Part shown: positions 1 to 8,596 of the stretch, piece by piece
Layout: each line of letters begins with the position of its first letter
Numbering within the stretch: position 1 is the first letter of the stretch
Assembly: GCA_021163645.1 (NCBI GenBank)
Contig: JAGGTN010000017.1
Location: 1 to 39,428 of the forward strand
Length of the DNA: 39,428 nucleotides
Origin: Microcaldota archaeon
GTDB lineage: Archaea; Micrarchaeota; Micrarchaeia; Anstonellales; JAGGTN01
Reading direction: 5' to 3'
Program-made: the position numbers and the translations under genes
The notes under the pieces: model-generated
Told to the model about the DNA's origin: nothing
Database searches by the model: none
Seen by the model: the letters and a program-made list of their open reading frames with translations, nothing else

Positions 1-620
1 ACCAGATTCTCAATGTAACTAGTGCCTCTCATCTTAAGTACTTCAAGAGCCCTAACTCTCTTCTCTCTCCTTTCAAGATTATACAGCATTATTAAACCAT
101 CAACTAAAAACTGTTCTGTTCCAAACCGAAGTTCATTCCTACCAAAGTATGGTAACTCATAAGTCATGATAGTAGTACAGTTTAATCCAGAAATAAGAGT
201 AATAAATTCCTGGATTGTCTGTCTATATTCTAAAGCATTATTAAACCCAAGACGCAGCACTGTTGCTGAATCGATAACGATCCTCTTTATCCCATCATTT
301 AAATTGCTCTCAATAAGATTAACGATCTCTGTTATACTAATCGATTTCGGTTTGACAATCTTTATTTTTGATTCTGATATCAACTTATCAATATCATTCC
401 AATCAAAAGTAGATTTCAAATTCTTTATCAATGAATCTTCTGATTCCACTAACGTTATGAACAATCCTGGCTCTCCATTCTCAGCTCCATAATACAAATA
501 CTGGAAACCCATCAACGTCTTGCCAGTTCCAGGCCCTCCACATAATGCAACCGTATGATTCGCAGGTATGCCACCATTTAACATCTTATCCAAACCCATT
601 ATCCCTGTCTTGATTTTCAT
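1..620 (-). CDS. KaiC/RadA-like P-loop ATPase, C-terminus outside window
   Basis: This ORF is open through the left edge, so it is partial (about 206 residues visible) and missing from the ORF track. The product starts MKIKTGIMGLDKMLNGGIP, the usual opening of archaeal KaiC-like (RecA superfamily) ATPases. A Walker A motif GGPGTGKT follows near residue 28 and a hydrophobic Walker B-like strand (RIVIDSATVL) near residue 115. The ATG at 618-620 is preceded by GGTGAAATAA, a good archaeal ribosome binding site. KaiC-like single-domain proteins in archaea are mostly uncharacterised signalling or regulatory ATPases, so no specific role is claimed. An ORF of 108 aa on the opposite strand (166-492) is its shadow. 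Confidence 0.88.
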   Translation of the reverse strand, partial: MKIKTGIMGLDKMLNGGIPANHTVALCGGPGTGKTLMGFQYLYYGAENGEPGLFITLVESEDSLIKNLKSTFDWNDIDKLISESKIKIVKPKSISITEIVNLIESNLNDGIKRIVIDSATVLRLGFNNALEYRQTIQEFITLISGLNCTTIMTYELPYFGRNELRFGTEQFLVDGLIMLYNLERREKRVRALEVLKMRGTSYIENL

Positions 621-727
621 TTATTTCACCTTATGCTAGTTATAATAGTGTTAAGCTTAAAAAAGATTACTATAACATAGCCTTGAATATCACAAAACAT
701 CAAAGATATAAACAGATAAAAAATCAA

Positions 728-1276
728 CTATTTATAAAGTGATGCGGCGATAGCGGCAAATCCAGACCAGATTGAACCAAATATCCCCGTGAACATCAAT
801 GAAAAGATATAGATTAAGAACATTATATAGAAGTAAGAGTTATAAGAACCTTCCTCAGCGATGTTTTGACCAATAAAAACAACTAATATAGCAAAAGCAA
901 TGGTCGCAGCAATCATCCCTCCCAACGCTCCTAATGCAAATGAGTGCCAAATAGGCCGTTTATATTTTGAGACTGTTCTCCATCCAAGGACCACACAAAG
1001 TATAAAAGCAACAAATGTTATCCAGAACGGAAATTGGAGAATAGGAACAGACGAATATAACATATCTGAGTAAAATAAATTAGCACTTAATCCGATTATA
1101 TATTTGATTGAAAGTGTAGAATATTCTTCTATAGTATAGTATTTGAGATTTACATAATCAACGATAAAAAAATATAAGACGAAAAATGAAAATGCAACCC
1201 CGATAGCTAATATCGGATATAATGGTTCAAGAAAAGATAAAAAACCTCTTTTAGTTTTGCTACTTTTTCTTTTCAT
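728..1276 (-). CDS. Predicted integral membrane protein, unknown function
   Basis: The ORF track begins at a TTG (1342), but the ATG at 1276 is preceded by AAAGGTGGTAAAAAG, a clear ribosome binding site. It gives a 182-aa product starting MKRKSSKTKRG. An alternative ATG at 1300 also has a GGCGG upstream. After a short Lys/Arg-rich cytoplasmic start, about four hydrophobic segments are visible (for example LAIGVAFSFFVLYFFIV, WITFVAFILCVVLGW, MIAATIAFAILVVFI and a C-terminal one). No family is recognised. It lies downstream of prefoldin beta in the same orientation and may be the last gene of the superoperon, but nothing in its sequence ties it to that pathway. Confidence 0.75.
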   Translation of the reverse strand: MKRKSSKTKRGFLSFLEPLYPILAIGVAFSFFVLYFFIVDYVNLKYYTIEEYSTLSIKYIIGLSANLFYSDMLYSSVPILQFPFWITFVAFILCVVLGWRTVSKYKRPIWHSFALGALGGMIAATIAFAILVVFIGQNIAEEGSYNSYFYIMFLIYIFSLMFTGIFGSIWSGFAAIAASLYK

Positions 1277-1363
1277 CTTTTTACCACCTTTTTTTCTCAT
1301 CTTAATCCGCCTTATAAAATATCTATAAGTATTATCTCTCAAAATTCAGAAAAATCAATTTCT

Positions 1364-1654
1364 TCATTTCTTACCCTCTTTATTATGTCCTTCATCAAGC
1401 ATCTTGTTAAGTCTTTCAAGCTGCATATCTATCGCTTTTACGCGAGCGTCTAATATCTCTTTAAGCTCATTCAATCTCTTCTTTGCCTCTTTCTTAGTTG
1501 ATTCTATAAGAAGCATACCATGAAATTGATATATCTTCCCTTTGGCCTTTTCAAGCTCTTCCATCGTATGTTTTATCTCATCTGCCTGAGCAATAGATTG
1601 CTGTTTCTGCATGTTTAATATCTGCTCCTGATAACGCAATTGGTCATGATCCAC
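1364..1654 (-). CDS. pfdB: Prefoldin beta subunit
   Basis: The 96-residue protein is predicted to be two long coiled-coil helices flanking a short hairpin (residues about 43-53, KIYQFHGMLLIES), the layout of archaeal prefoldin beta (group I, usually 110-120 aa). Prefoldin is a hexameric jellyfish-shaped co-chaperone (two alpha, four beta) that holds unfolded proteins for the thermosome. The start is GTG at 1654, with GAGGTG upstream. It follows pcc1 by 19 nt in the order eL43-rpoP-pcc1-pfdB, which is conserved in many archaea and supports the call. The hairpin and C-terminal part (ESTKKEAKKRLNELKE) match the family; the N-terminal helix is shorter than usual. Confidence 0.82.
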   Translation of the reverse strand: MDHDQLRYQEQILNMQKQQSIAQADEIKHTMEELEKAKGKIYQFHGMLLIESTKKEAKKRLNELKEILDARVKAIDMQLERLNKMLDEGHNKEGKK

Positions 1655-1673
1655 AAAAACACCTCTTTAACAT

Positions 1674-1931
1674 TTATTTCAATTCATCATTTAATCCATC
1701 CCATATCGATAATAAACGCGTTAAACTATTAAGAACCGCTCTCAAAACAACAGAATCCTTTGCAGTAATCACAATAACTACCTGATTCCCTTCTTTATTA
1801 AATTCAACTACTGCCCTACTAGTCTTAGATGCTTCTGGTAAAAGTAATTTATACAATTCATCTTGACCCACCTTATCCTTAGTATCTATCTTAAGGATAC
1901 ATTCATACTTAAATTCAACCACAAGCACCAC
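1674..1931 (-). CDS. pcc1: KEOPS complex subunit Pcc1
   Basis: The 85-aa protein has the pattern of Pcc1, the small dimerising subunit of KEOPS. KEOPS makes the N6-threonylcarbamoyl group of tRNA position 37 together with Sua5, Kae1, Bud32 and Cgi121. Family-like features are the strand ending VVEFNKEGNQVVIVITAKD and the C-terminal helix VLRAVLNSLTRLLSIWDGL, close to the ALRAxLNSxxRxL pattern of Pcc1/LAGE3 proteins. No ATG fits. The start is one of several in-frame GTG codons near 1920-1931, so the N-terminus is uncertain by a few residues. It sits between rpoP and prefoldin beta, its usual archaeal address. Another KEOPS subunit, Cgi121, is encoded at 21811-22281. Confidence 0.85.
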   Translation of the reverse strand: MVLVVEFKYECILKIDTKDKVGQDELYKLLLPEASKTSRAVVEFNKEGNQVVIVITAKDSVVLRAVLNSLTRLLSIWDGLNDELK

Positions 1932-1947
1932 TCATACATAAATATGT

Positions 1948-2088
1948 TTAATCTGTTGAAATCTCACGAGCTATTGGAGCACGTTTTTTGTATACTATTC
2001 TATACCCACAATACGGGCACCTTATAAACTTAGGATCAAGAACTTTTATCTCTTTACGGCATTTAGGATTCCCACAGATATACATCAT
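1948..2088 (-). CDS. rpoP: RNA polymerase subunit P (Rpo12)
   Basis: This gene is too short for the ORF track. The frame reads [14 protein letters not shown], then [14 protein letters not shown], ending IAREISTD (46 aa). It carries two Cys pairs, CxxxxC near the N-terminus and CPYC, that bind the single zinc of RpoP/Rpb12, followed by the typical GYRIxYKKR. RpoP sits in the RNA polymerase assembly platform with Rpo3, Rpo10 and Rpo11. Two adjacent ATGs (2088 and 2085) are possible starts, and an in-frame ATG at 2097 would add MGG. It lies between eL43 and pcc1, the conserved archaeal order, so the identification is firm despite its size. Confidence 0.93.
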   Translation of the reverse strand: MMYICGNPKCRKEIKVLDPKFIRCPYCGYRIVYKKRAPIAREISTD

Positions 2089-2114
2089 ACCACCCATTCA
2101 TTTTCTTTCATTAT

Positions 2115-2366
2115 TCATTCTTTATTAATACTTTCCTTATAAACAGCCATCTTCCGTGACATCTCTACACCAGCAGGCGTCCGATAACTATACATACCAC
2201 CAGAAAACATCGTTTTGCATGAATTACAAACCCACACTGACGCAGAAACCCTTTTAACAGATTTCTTTCCGCATCTCACACATACGTATCGTTCATTCTT
2301 GGAACTAATGAGTTTATTGTATCTTTTCCTTACCTTTGTGCCTCCGCGTATTTGTTTTGATACCAT
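2115..2366 (-). CDS. rpl37ae: 50S ribosomal protein eL43 (L37Ae)
   Basis: The 83-residue zinc-ribbon protein shows the eL43 signature: a basic N-terminus (GGTKVRKRYNKLI), CVRCGKKSVKR, then VWVCNSCKTMFSGGMY, with two CxxC pairs that hold one zinc. It binds 23S rRNA in the large subunit. The ATG at 2366 follows GGTGATGAA, a strong ribosome binding site. Genes upstream (rrp42) and downstream (rpoP) are in the same orientation with short spacers, as in the archaeal exosome superoperon. Length and motif spacing are normal for the family. Confidence 0.96.
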   Translation of the reverse strand: MVSKQIRGGTKVRKRYNKLISSKNERYVCVRCGKKSVKRVSASVWVCNSCKTMFSGGMYSYRTPAGVEMSRKMAVYKESINKE

Positions 2367-2426
2367 TTCATCACCATTATTCTCAGATACTTTTATTCTT
2401 TAACAATTATTCCATATTATGCATTA

Positions 2427-3212
2427 TTATGCTTTTAAAACTATGCTCTTAAGGTCTTTTGATTTTTCAAGCGCTTTGTTGATTATATATTCTATTTCTT
2501 CTGCTCTAAAACTACCTTCAAGACCTTTTTGAAGCGCGCATATATTTCCTTTTACGAATGATACTGTCATTCGCGCACTTGCATCTGTCTCTTCATTCTT
2601 ATCAGCATCAAGTAATATCTTACCATCTACCTTAGAAAACGTACTAGTAGTCACAACATCTTTATAATCCAGTGGTTTATCATACTCCCCCCATACTATC
2701 TCTCCATCTTCAATCTTGGGCAATCTTGTATCTGTTATTGCACCCATGGAAGCGAGAGCAGCAGCATCTATAAGATTACCATCATGGTCCAACACATATA
2801 TATCAAGAAACATAGTCAAAACTTTACCTTCTTCAACAAAAAATGAATCTATATCAATAATTTCACTTGCACGTATCCCCTTATCCACAACCCTAGCCAG
2901 CTCAATCGCATTCTCTCTCGGCGGCCCTGATTCAAATTCAGGAGACGCTACAGGTAAAAATTCGGCAGATGTAATGAATACGCCCTGTTTCGGCCTATCA
3001 GGATATGGGGCCCCAATAGTAAATTTAACAGATGCGAGCACCTGTGTTTTGCCAAGCCTAGCCATCGCAGAACCATCAGGACCAGCATTCAAAACCCCTT
3101 TCAATAATGTTATTGGGCGATATTCATCCAATCCACGGCCATCCTCTCTTTTTCCCGATTTTATCATATTATCAATAACATCCTTTTTTAATAAATCCAA
3201 TATTTCAGTCAT
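2427..3212 (-). CDS. rrp42: Exosome complex subunit Rrp42
   Basis: This is an RNase PH-fold protein (261 aa from the preferred start) that forms the hexameric exosome ring with Rrp41; Rrp42 is the non-catalytic partner that helps bind RNA. Diagnostic stretches include GKREDGRGLDEYRPI near the N-terminus, ARLGKTQVLASVKF, and the central DHDGNLIDAAALASMGA. The ORF begins at GTG 3233, overlapping the rrp41 stop, but GAGGTG lies just before three successive ATGs, and the third (3212, MTEIL) has the best spacing. It is translationally linked to rrp41 upstream and followed by eL43. Confidence 0.96.
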   Translation of the reverse strand: MTEILDLLKKDVIDNMIKSGKREDGRGLDEYRPITLLKGVLNAGPDGSAMARLGKTQVLASVKFTIGAPYPDRPKQGVFITSAEFLPVASPEFESGPPRENAIELARVVDKGIRASEIIDIDSFFVEEGKVLTMFLDIYVLDHDGNLIDAAALASMGAITDTRLPKIEDGEIVWGEYDKPLDYKDVVTTSTFSKVDGKILLDADKNEETDASARMTVSFVKGNICALQKGLEGSFRAEEIEYIINKALEKSKDLKSIVLKA

Positions 3213-3229
3213 CATCATCACCTCATTAA

Positions 3230-3973
3230 TCACAAATCAAGCACAACTGATTCAGTTGGCTTATTTTTATATCCTTCTTCCAGTGCTTCCTTTTGAATCT
3301 TATATAGGTATTCTGTTGAATCCATTCCCATTTTCAATAACTCTTTAAACTTATCGATAGGCAGATCTCCTTCCATCTGGAGTAATAATACGTCTTTATT
3401 TCGATGTGTAAATGCCATTGCTAAATCAGCATTTCCTTGAGAATCCTCTATATAATTAAGGTCTAATACTAGTGTGTCCTCAATAATGCCTCCAGCAACC
3501 GCTGATACCATGTCTTTCATTGGTATCCCTGCATCTGCAAGAGCAACAGAAGCCGCAGTAACAGCAGCACACCGTGTACCTCCATCTGATTGAAGCACAT
3601 CGATGAATATCTCAATCATAGTTCTTGGAAACTGCTCAGCTAAGATAACATTCTGGAACGTATCGCTCACTACCTTTGATATTTCAATACTCCTTCTCGA
3701 AGGTCCTGACCGGCCATGACCCTCCTTACCAGCAAAGGGCGCCATATTATATCTTGCCCTAACAACCGCCTTATGAGGATCAGCTATATGTTTTGGTAAA
3801 CATTCTTTGGGACCATATACTCCAACAAGAATCTTATTATTGCCCCATTTTATGTATGCAGAACCATCTGCTTCGTTTATCACATGAGCCTTTATACTAA
3901 TCTGTCTAAGATCATCAAATGCTCTGCCATCTACTCGTTTACCATTCTTTATTAATGGTCCTTCATAATCCAT
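3230..3973 (-). CDS. rrp41: Exosome complex exonuclease subunit Rrp41
   Basis: This is the catalytic RNase PH-fold subunit (247 aa) of the archaeal exosome, which degrades RNA 3' to 5' with phosphate and can add A-rich tails. Motifs visible are KRVDGRAFDDLRQI, the phosphate-site region VLQSDGGTRCAAVTAAS, and LNYIEDSQGNADLAMA, which carries the catalytic Asp pair of the family. Length is normal. The gene is the middle member of rrp4-rrp41-rrp42, and its stop lies inside the alternative GTG start of rrp42, indicating tight coupling. Confidence 0.97.
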   Translation of the reverse strand: MDYEGPLIKNGKRVDGRAFDDLRQISIKAHVINEADGSAYIKWGNNKILVGVYGPKECLPKHIADPHKAVVRARYNMAPFAGKEGHGRSGPSRRSIEISKVVSDTFQNVILAEQFPRTMIEIFIDVLQSDGGTRCAAVTAASVALADAGIPMKDMVSAVAGGIIEDTLVLDLNYIEDSQGNADLAMAFTHRNKDVLLLQMEGDLPIDKFKELLKMGMDSTEYLYKIQKEALEEGYKNKPTESVVLDL

Positions 3974-4033
3974 CTATATCACCTCAATATCATAAAATCT
4001 TTCTCATTATCCTGTCTTCCAACTCAATCATGT

Positions 4034-4636
4034 TCAATTGACTTTCTTCTTATTAAGATATTGTTCCATACGATTGGTTAAACCAGGAATATGCGCTTCC
4101 TTCACAACCTTACCTATGCTTTCTACAGCAAGCTCAACATTGCCATGAAAGCTTATCCAAACAAGTCCATTATTCCCAACTACAATATCACATCCTGTCT
4201 TATCCTTGATAAGTGAAATCATTGAATTATTCCTACCTAAAATTCTTGGAACCTTAACAGGGGGTACCTTAATAACGATTCCTTTACGCAATCTCCTAAC
4301 ATCATCTATTGTTATATTCTTAACCTCATCCACATGAGATATCTTAGCAGTAATAATATCATTATAATCCAGATCAAATCTTATGCCTCTAGAAGATATA
4401 CTTACATCATATGGCATGTTCACAAATATATTATACCCTGAAAATCTAACATCTGATACCACTCCGATAATAAGATCACCTGGTTTAGGATCATATGGTC
4501 CTTTAAGCGGAATCAATCTCTTTCTTTTTATTCCTAATACTGTTGTGTATGTTTTACCATTTTCTATATATCCATAAGGCATCTGAACTGGTTTATCATA
4601 TAAAACATCACCTGGTAATTTTATCTCATCATTCAT
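4034..4636 (-). CDS. rrp4: Exosome RNA-binding cap subunit Rrp4
   Basis: This 200-aa protein has the three-part layout of Rrp4: an N-terminal beta domain (LPGDVLYDKPVQMPYGYI, then GKTYTTVLGI), a central S1-type domain (PKPGDLIIGVVSDVRFSGY) and a KH-like domain (VPRILGRNNSMISLIKDKTG, with the GRNNSM loop of archaeal Rrp4). Rrp4 caps the Rrp41/42 ring and brings poly(A)-rich RNA to the pore. The final tail is lysine-rich. It lies 60 nt upstream of rrp41 and 39 nt downstream of the SBDS gene, the usual order. Confidence 0.96.
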   Translation of the reverse strand: MNDEIKLPGDVLYDKPVQMPYGYIENGKTYTTVLGIKRKRLIPLKGPYDPKPGDLIIGVVSDVRFSGYNIFVNMPYDVSISSRGIRFDLDYNDIITAKISHVDEVKNITIDDVRRLRKGIVIKVPPVKVPRILGRNNSMISLIKDKTGCDIVVGNNGLVWISFHGNVELAVESIGKVVKEAHIPGLTNRMEQYLNKKKVN

Positions 4637-4675
4637 CGTACCACCTCAAATATTAAGCTTATTAAGCATTTATAC

Positions 4676-5368
4676 TCATTCAATGATTTTCGTCTCAACA
4701 CTACCATGCGTCATCTTATTGATTCTATCATAGAATTCTAACTGCAACCCAGCAGGCATCTCAACAACTGCTATAAGAGAACCAGTATTTGTCCACTCTT
4801 CTTTCTTTATACCATACTCTTTTAAAATACCATACACACGAGTCGCTTGCTCAGCAGGAACCTTAACAGCAATCTTAACCTTTTCAAAATGGATTGGGAG
4901 AACTGGTCTTAATGCGTTAACAACATCCTTAACCTGAATCTCTGGTTGCTTAAAAGGATCAATATGAATCTTCACCTTCTCCAACGCATTCAACAATCTT
5001 ACCTCTGGAATTGGTGCTTTTGTCCGTGGGTCAATCGCCTCACGCAAGATGATTGATATTATCTTTTTCTTCTTCTCTTCAATGAGTTTTTTACGCATGT
5101 CAGTAGTTAATGGTATCTCCCCATGTTTTATTATTTCATCTGCTATCCTATAAGGATCTGTTGTACCAAAAACAGACCTTAACACTTTTTCATCATATCT
5201 AATGCCTTTACGTGCATCCTTAAATATTTCATCTGTTATAAGTATCTTTGATATCCCTGGTATTTTACCTTCCTTGTAATCATACACAAGACTCTTATCA
5301 ACATAAATCTCAAATCTATACCCTCCTTTATCATAATGAATCAACAATGCTTTATCTAACGAAGACAT
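4676..5368 (-). CDS. sdo1: Ribosome maturation protein SBDS/Sdo1
   Basis: This 230-aa protein matches the archaeal Shwachman-Bodian-Diamond syndrome protein. The N-terminal FYSH-type domain has VYDYKEGKIPGISKILITDE, the middle domain begins TDMRKKLIEEKKKKIISII with EAIDPRTK, and the C-terminal domain is ferredoxin-like (KVKIAVKVPAEQATRVYGIL). SBDS acts late in 60S/50S maturation; in eukaryotes it works with EFL1 to release eIF6. It heads the exosome genes and is separated from psmA by a 309-nt spacer, so it may have its own promoter. Confidence 0.96.
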   Translation of the reverse strand: MSSLDKALLIHYDKGGYRFEIYVDKSLVYDYKEGKIPGISKILITDEIFKDARKGIRYDEKVLRSVFGTTDPYRIADEIIKHGEIPLTTDMRKKLIEEKKKKIISIILREAIDPRTKAPIPEVRLLNALEKVKIHIDPFKQPEIQVKDVVNALRPVLPIHFEKVKIAVKVPAEQATRVYGILKEYGIKKEEWTNTGSLIAVVEMPAGLQLEFYDRINKMTHGSVETKIIE

Positions 5369-5677
5369 ATCCTCACCTTACTATTTCCTATGCGTTATGT
5401 CTTACTACTTTAGCAGACGATTGAATCAAATAAAAATAAATAAACAATTAATTAACAAGGTATTTATTTATTTGCTCATGATTATTTGACGATTATCGTT
5501 TGTAGGTATTTTCTATTTTGTTTGTTAATCCCTCTTGCTTGTCTTTGTTATTTTTACAATTTTGCTCTTTTTGTTTATCTATTTCCTCTTTCTTTTTCGC
5601 TTGCTAAACCTTAATTTACTTGCTTTTTTTAATCTGTTAATTTAATCTGCTCTTTTGCTCATTTCATGCTCTTTTGC
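5369..5677. other. AT-rich spacer between psmA and SBDS with 19-nt tandem duplication
   Basis: No ORF or RNA gene is supported here. The right half is rich in TTTGCTTTTT-like words on the plus strand. At its right end the 19-mer TGCTCTTTTGCTCATTTCA occurs twice head to tail (5648-5666 and 5667-5685). The second copy overlaps the last codons and stop of psmA, so the copy outside the gene looks like a duplicated 3' end. T-rich or A-rich runs could act in termination, but no specific terminator is assigned. Confidence 0.6.
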
Positions 5678-6385
5678 TCATTTCAGATACTTCTTTATTT
5701 CCGATTCTGTTAACACCTTAAACTTCTTTTTCTTCATAGTAGCATAAGCTATTTCTATATTAGACATTGTAAGTTTACTATCTTCTGATTTCTCCAATGC
5801 CTTAATAGATAATCTAATCAAATCATCAATACTCATAGTTTCCTTATAACTCTTGTTGAATATCTCCTCAACAATCTTCCTGCCAGAACCTATCGCACTC
5901 GCATGATACCCTAAAAGTGCTCCGCTGGGTTCTGCTTCAAATAATCTTGGTCTATCATCTATCCCACCAATCAATAATGATACCCCAAAGGGCCTAGCTC
6001 CACCATACTGGGTATATAACTGCATGACATCACACACATTTCTAGCGATCGTTTCAACATAAGGAGATTCATTATACATAACTTTATATTGTCGGACTTC
6101 ATCTCTTGCCATATCTATCAATCGTCTCGCGTCTGCAACGAGACCGCTGGCTGTGGTCGCTATATGCTCATCCACGATAAATATCTTTCTCAACGATTCT
6201 GGAATAAGCAATTTTGATTGAATATTCTTGTATGCCACAAGAACAACACCCTCTCTTGATGTCGCGCCAATCGTTGTAGCGCCCAACTTAACTGCCTCTT
6301 TAGCATATTCTACCTGAAATAATCTCCCATCTGGGCTAAACACTGTTATCGCCCTATCATAAGCCTGTGGAGAAACTGGATACAT
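5678..6385 (-). CDS. psmA: Proteasome subunit alpha
   Basis: This 235-aa protein is a 20S proteasome alpha subunit. The N-terminus carries the alpha signature YDRAITVFSPDGRLFQVEYA, whose residues form the gate that controls substrate entry. The fold continues with GATTIGATSREGVVLVAYK and the central GARPFGVSLLIGGID. Alpha subunits form the outer heptameric rings and bind PAN/Cdc48-type unfoldases; they are not proteolytic. Proteasome alpha next to SBDS and the exosome genes is the conserved archaeal arrangement. The ATG at 6385 follows GAGGTGATA, a strong ribosome binding site. The stop lies inside a 19-nt tandem duplication. Confidence 0.97.
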   Translation of the reverse strand: MYPVSPQAYDRAITVFSPDGRLFQVEYAKEAVKLGATTIGATSREGVVLVAYKNIQSKLLIPESLRKIFIVDEHIATTASGLVADARRLIDMARDEVRQYKVMYNESPYVETIARNVCDVMQLYTQYGGARPFGVSLLIGGIDDRPRLFEAEPSGALLGYHASAIGSGRKIVEEIFNKSYKETMSIDDLIRLSIKALEKSEDSKLTMSNIEIAYATMKKKKFKVLTESEIKKYLK

Positions 6386-6521
6386 TATATCACCTCTTAT
6401 CTTTCCATATTATATTTCCATAACACAAATAAAATGCAGCCTATTGATACCTCAAATGTTTATTATGTTTTAATATGTAATGTTTATAAATATTTGCAAC
6501 TTATTCAATTGCCTGGTTTGC

Positions 6522-8306
6522 TCATCTGGCTCCGCCTCCTCCACCTCCGCCTCCTCCTCCGGTCCCGCCAAATGAGCCAGAAGAATAACCATAACCAGAA
6601 CTAGTAGGTGGGGCATAATGAGGAGTTACACTACTCGATAATGAACTCAGTATAACAGGATATGAATAAGCAGGATAAAACTTACTACTGGCTATCTCCT
6701 TCTTTGGCACTATTGTTTTCATAGCTTTGATTGTCTCTTTAGCAACACCAAAAGCGACAGCATACGTCATATAATAGTCCCATAATTTAACTGTTTGAGG
6801 AGGATGGTCACGAAGCAGTGAGAAATCACTTAAATATTTTTTATAATTAGTAAACTTCAGGTTCAATAATCTACCTTCCTTTGTCCATCTTGAAAACATC
6901 ATCTTCTTAGACATACCTACAAATAACAGTATAAATATCAGGAAAAATACTATCCCGAATGCTGTCATTAATACATCCAAAAATATTGCAGTTAATTCGT
7001 TCATAAATACACCTATGACTATCATAGCAATTAATGAAAAGAATAGAAAAGAACTCATCACACTCTTAAACAAAACATAACCTGTTTCATCTATATACTT
7101 ATTAACATTAGATTTGATTCCTGATTGCCATTTGTCAAACCAATCATAGAAAGACTTATTCTTAGATAGGTTTTTTATTACAGACATGGCAATCTTCCCA
7201 GAACTATCTATGTTTCCTTTCATCCAATAATAAACAGACAACTCGTGCGGTTTTAGATTGACTGGTTCCTTTCTTTTATTCAAAACAAATACAATATCTT
7301 CCTTCATTTTTCGTGTGTGCTGGATATCAAGATAACCCTTGTAAACTAATGAGAGTATAGTCGCTGACAACCCGCGTTCTATATGTTTGAACTCCCCACC
7401 TTCAACAAACATAATGGCTTCAGCAGGGGTGAACCCTTCGACTGGCTCTCTTTCATATATGCCATGATAACCTACTTCTATCCCAGAATACTCCCTGCCG
7501 TACTTCTTAAATAGATACACAAATATAACAAAAGGCGATACAAGGATTATAATCGCCAAGAACGATGTAAGATAACTGAGTTTTTTATAAAATAAGACCT
7601 TATTATACTCTTCCTGCTCGATTCTTATAATATCCTCTTTTGTATATTTATAATCATGGAAATAGTATCCATTATTATCAAACCAATCGTTTGGCATCAA
7701 AAGGTTTATCTCAAGATACGTATTTGTTGGTTGGTTGGTTGATAGAATTATCCTATCTGATTCGTTTTTTATTCTGATATCAATATCCCATGGATGAACA
7801 AAGTAAGCAGTATCTCTCACATAACCAGGAAGGATAATCACGACCGTAAGATTAGTAGGCTTATCCCATTCGTCACCCCATAATTTGTAATAGAATTGAG
7901 CTGTGTCATTATGAATTGCTATATAATATGTATCATATTCAAAATGAGCAGTGACAACCGAATGGCAGTTATGATCATTCAGCTCTAAAACAAGCTCCTG
8001 ATCCCCTGAATATGATTCTTCGGGTGTATCATACCTGAAATCACACGAAGCACCTTTACAGTAACCTGTCGGATTTAATATCCTCATATCCACAGGTTTC
8101 TGAAGGTATAATTCATGGAAATAGTCATCGTAATAATGCTCATCACAATCATATAGATCATAGGTAATCTCTTCTGTCACATGAATGGAACCATTTGTGT
8201 TGAGTAGGTATTCTAGATGCGCACTAGGTATACTGTAATCCTTAGAATACGTAAACGCAGTCATCAAGATTATTAACGTGAGAAGAACATCTAATTTGAA
8301 TGACAA
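6522..8306 (-). CDS. DUF2207-type membrane protein with glycine-rich tail
   Basis: This 594-aa protein has a signal-like hydrophobic N-terminus (residues about 5-20). An extracellular beta-rich domain of about 220 residues follows (HLEYLLNTNGSIHVTEEITY), then a transmembrane helix near 244-267. A cytoplasmic part contains the characteristic GFTPAEAIMFVEGGEF and LSATILSLVYKGYL, with two more helices near 410-462, and the C-terminus ends SGSFGGTGGGGGG. This order (secreted N domain, membrane helices, Gly-rich end) is that of DUF2207 predicted membrane proteins, found in bacteria and archaea with unknown function. It stands alone with 136 and 290 nt spacers. The Gly run is coded by repeated GGC/GGA-type triplets, so its length may vary. 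Confidence 0.82.
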   Translation of the reverse strand: MSFKLDVLLTLIILMTAFTYSKDYSIPSAHLEYLLNTNGSIHVTEEITYDLYDCDEHYYDDYFHELYLQKPVDMRILNPTGYCKGASCDFRYDTPEESYSGDQELVLELNDHNCHSVVTAHFEYDTYYIAIHNDTAQFYYKLWGDEWDKPTNLTVVIILPGYVRDTAYFVHPWDIDIRIKNESDRIILSTNQPTNTYLEINLLMPNDWFDNNGYYFHDYKYTKEDIIRIEQEEYNKVLFYKKLSYLTSFLAIIILVSPFVIFVYLFKKYGREYSGIEVGYHGIYEREPVEGFTPAEAIMFVEGGEFKHIERGLSATILSLVYKGYLDIQHTRKMKEDIVFVLNKRKEPVNLKPHELSVYYWMKGNIDSSGKIAMSVIKNLSKNKSFYDWFDKWQSGIKSNVNKYIDETGYVLFKSVMSSFLFFSLIAMIVIGVFMNELTAIFLDVLMTAFGIVFFLIFILLFVGMSKKMMFSRWTKEGRLLNLKFTNYKKYLSDFSLLRDHPPQTVKLWDYYMTYAVAFGVAKETIKAMKTIVPKKEIASSKFYPAYSYPVILSSLSSSVTPHYAPPTSSGYGYSSGSFGGTGGGGGGGGGGAR

Positions 8307-8340
8307 AATAACACCACCACCTTTAACTTTCGGTTTATCT

Positions 8341-8450
8341 GATTTTACTTGAAATATTTTGCCTGAATTTTTACTTAATTTTTACCTGAATTTTTACTTA
8401 ATTTTTTTACTTGGAACTTTTTACTTAACTTTTACTTGAAACTGTCCAAA
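8341..8450. repeat. Imperfect tandem repeat, TTTTTACTT(A/G)A unit
   Basis: Between the DUF2207 gene and the HAD-like pair, about seven variants of a 10-17 nt unit (TTTTTACTTAA, TTTTTACCTGAA, TTTTTACTTGGAA, TTTTACTTGAAA) follow each other. This part of the spacer has no ORF. The rest of the 290-nt gap holds unique sequence and the palindrome at 8551. Confidence 0.65.
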
Positions 8451-8550
8451 AGATGCATTACTTGGCAGACTCCAAAAATCATCGATTACTATTCTGATGA
8501 ACTTACCTAAGATCTCACAAGTTGCACCTCCCATAGTTACGTTATATCTA

Positions 8551-8569
8551 ATACTATTTTAAATAGTAT
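8551..8569. promoter_or_regulatory. Perfect 9+9 palindrome over likely TATA element
   Basis: ATACTATTT-T-AAATAGTAT is a perfect inverted repeat with a 1-nt centre. It ends 27 nt upstream of the first ATG of the HAD-like gene at 8597. Its centre TTTTAAAT could serve as the TATA box of a leaderless transcript, so a dimeric repressor bound here would block TBP. The operator role is inferred. Confidence 0.5.
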
Positions 8570-8596
8570 CGCTACCTAGTAACAATTTTATATTTT

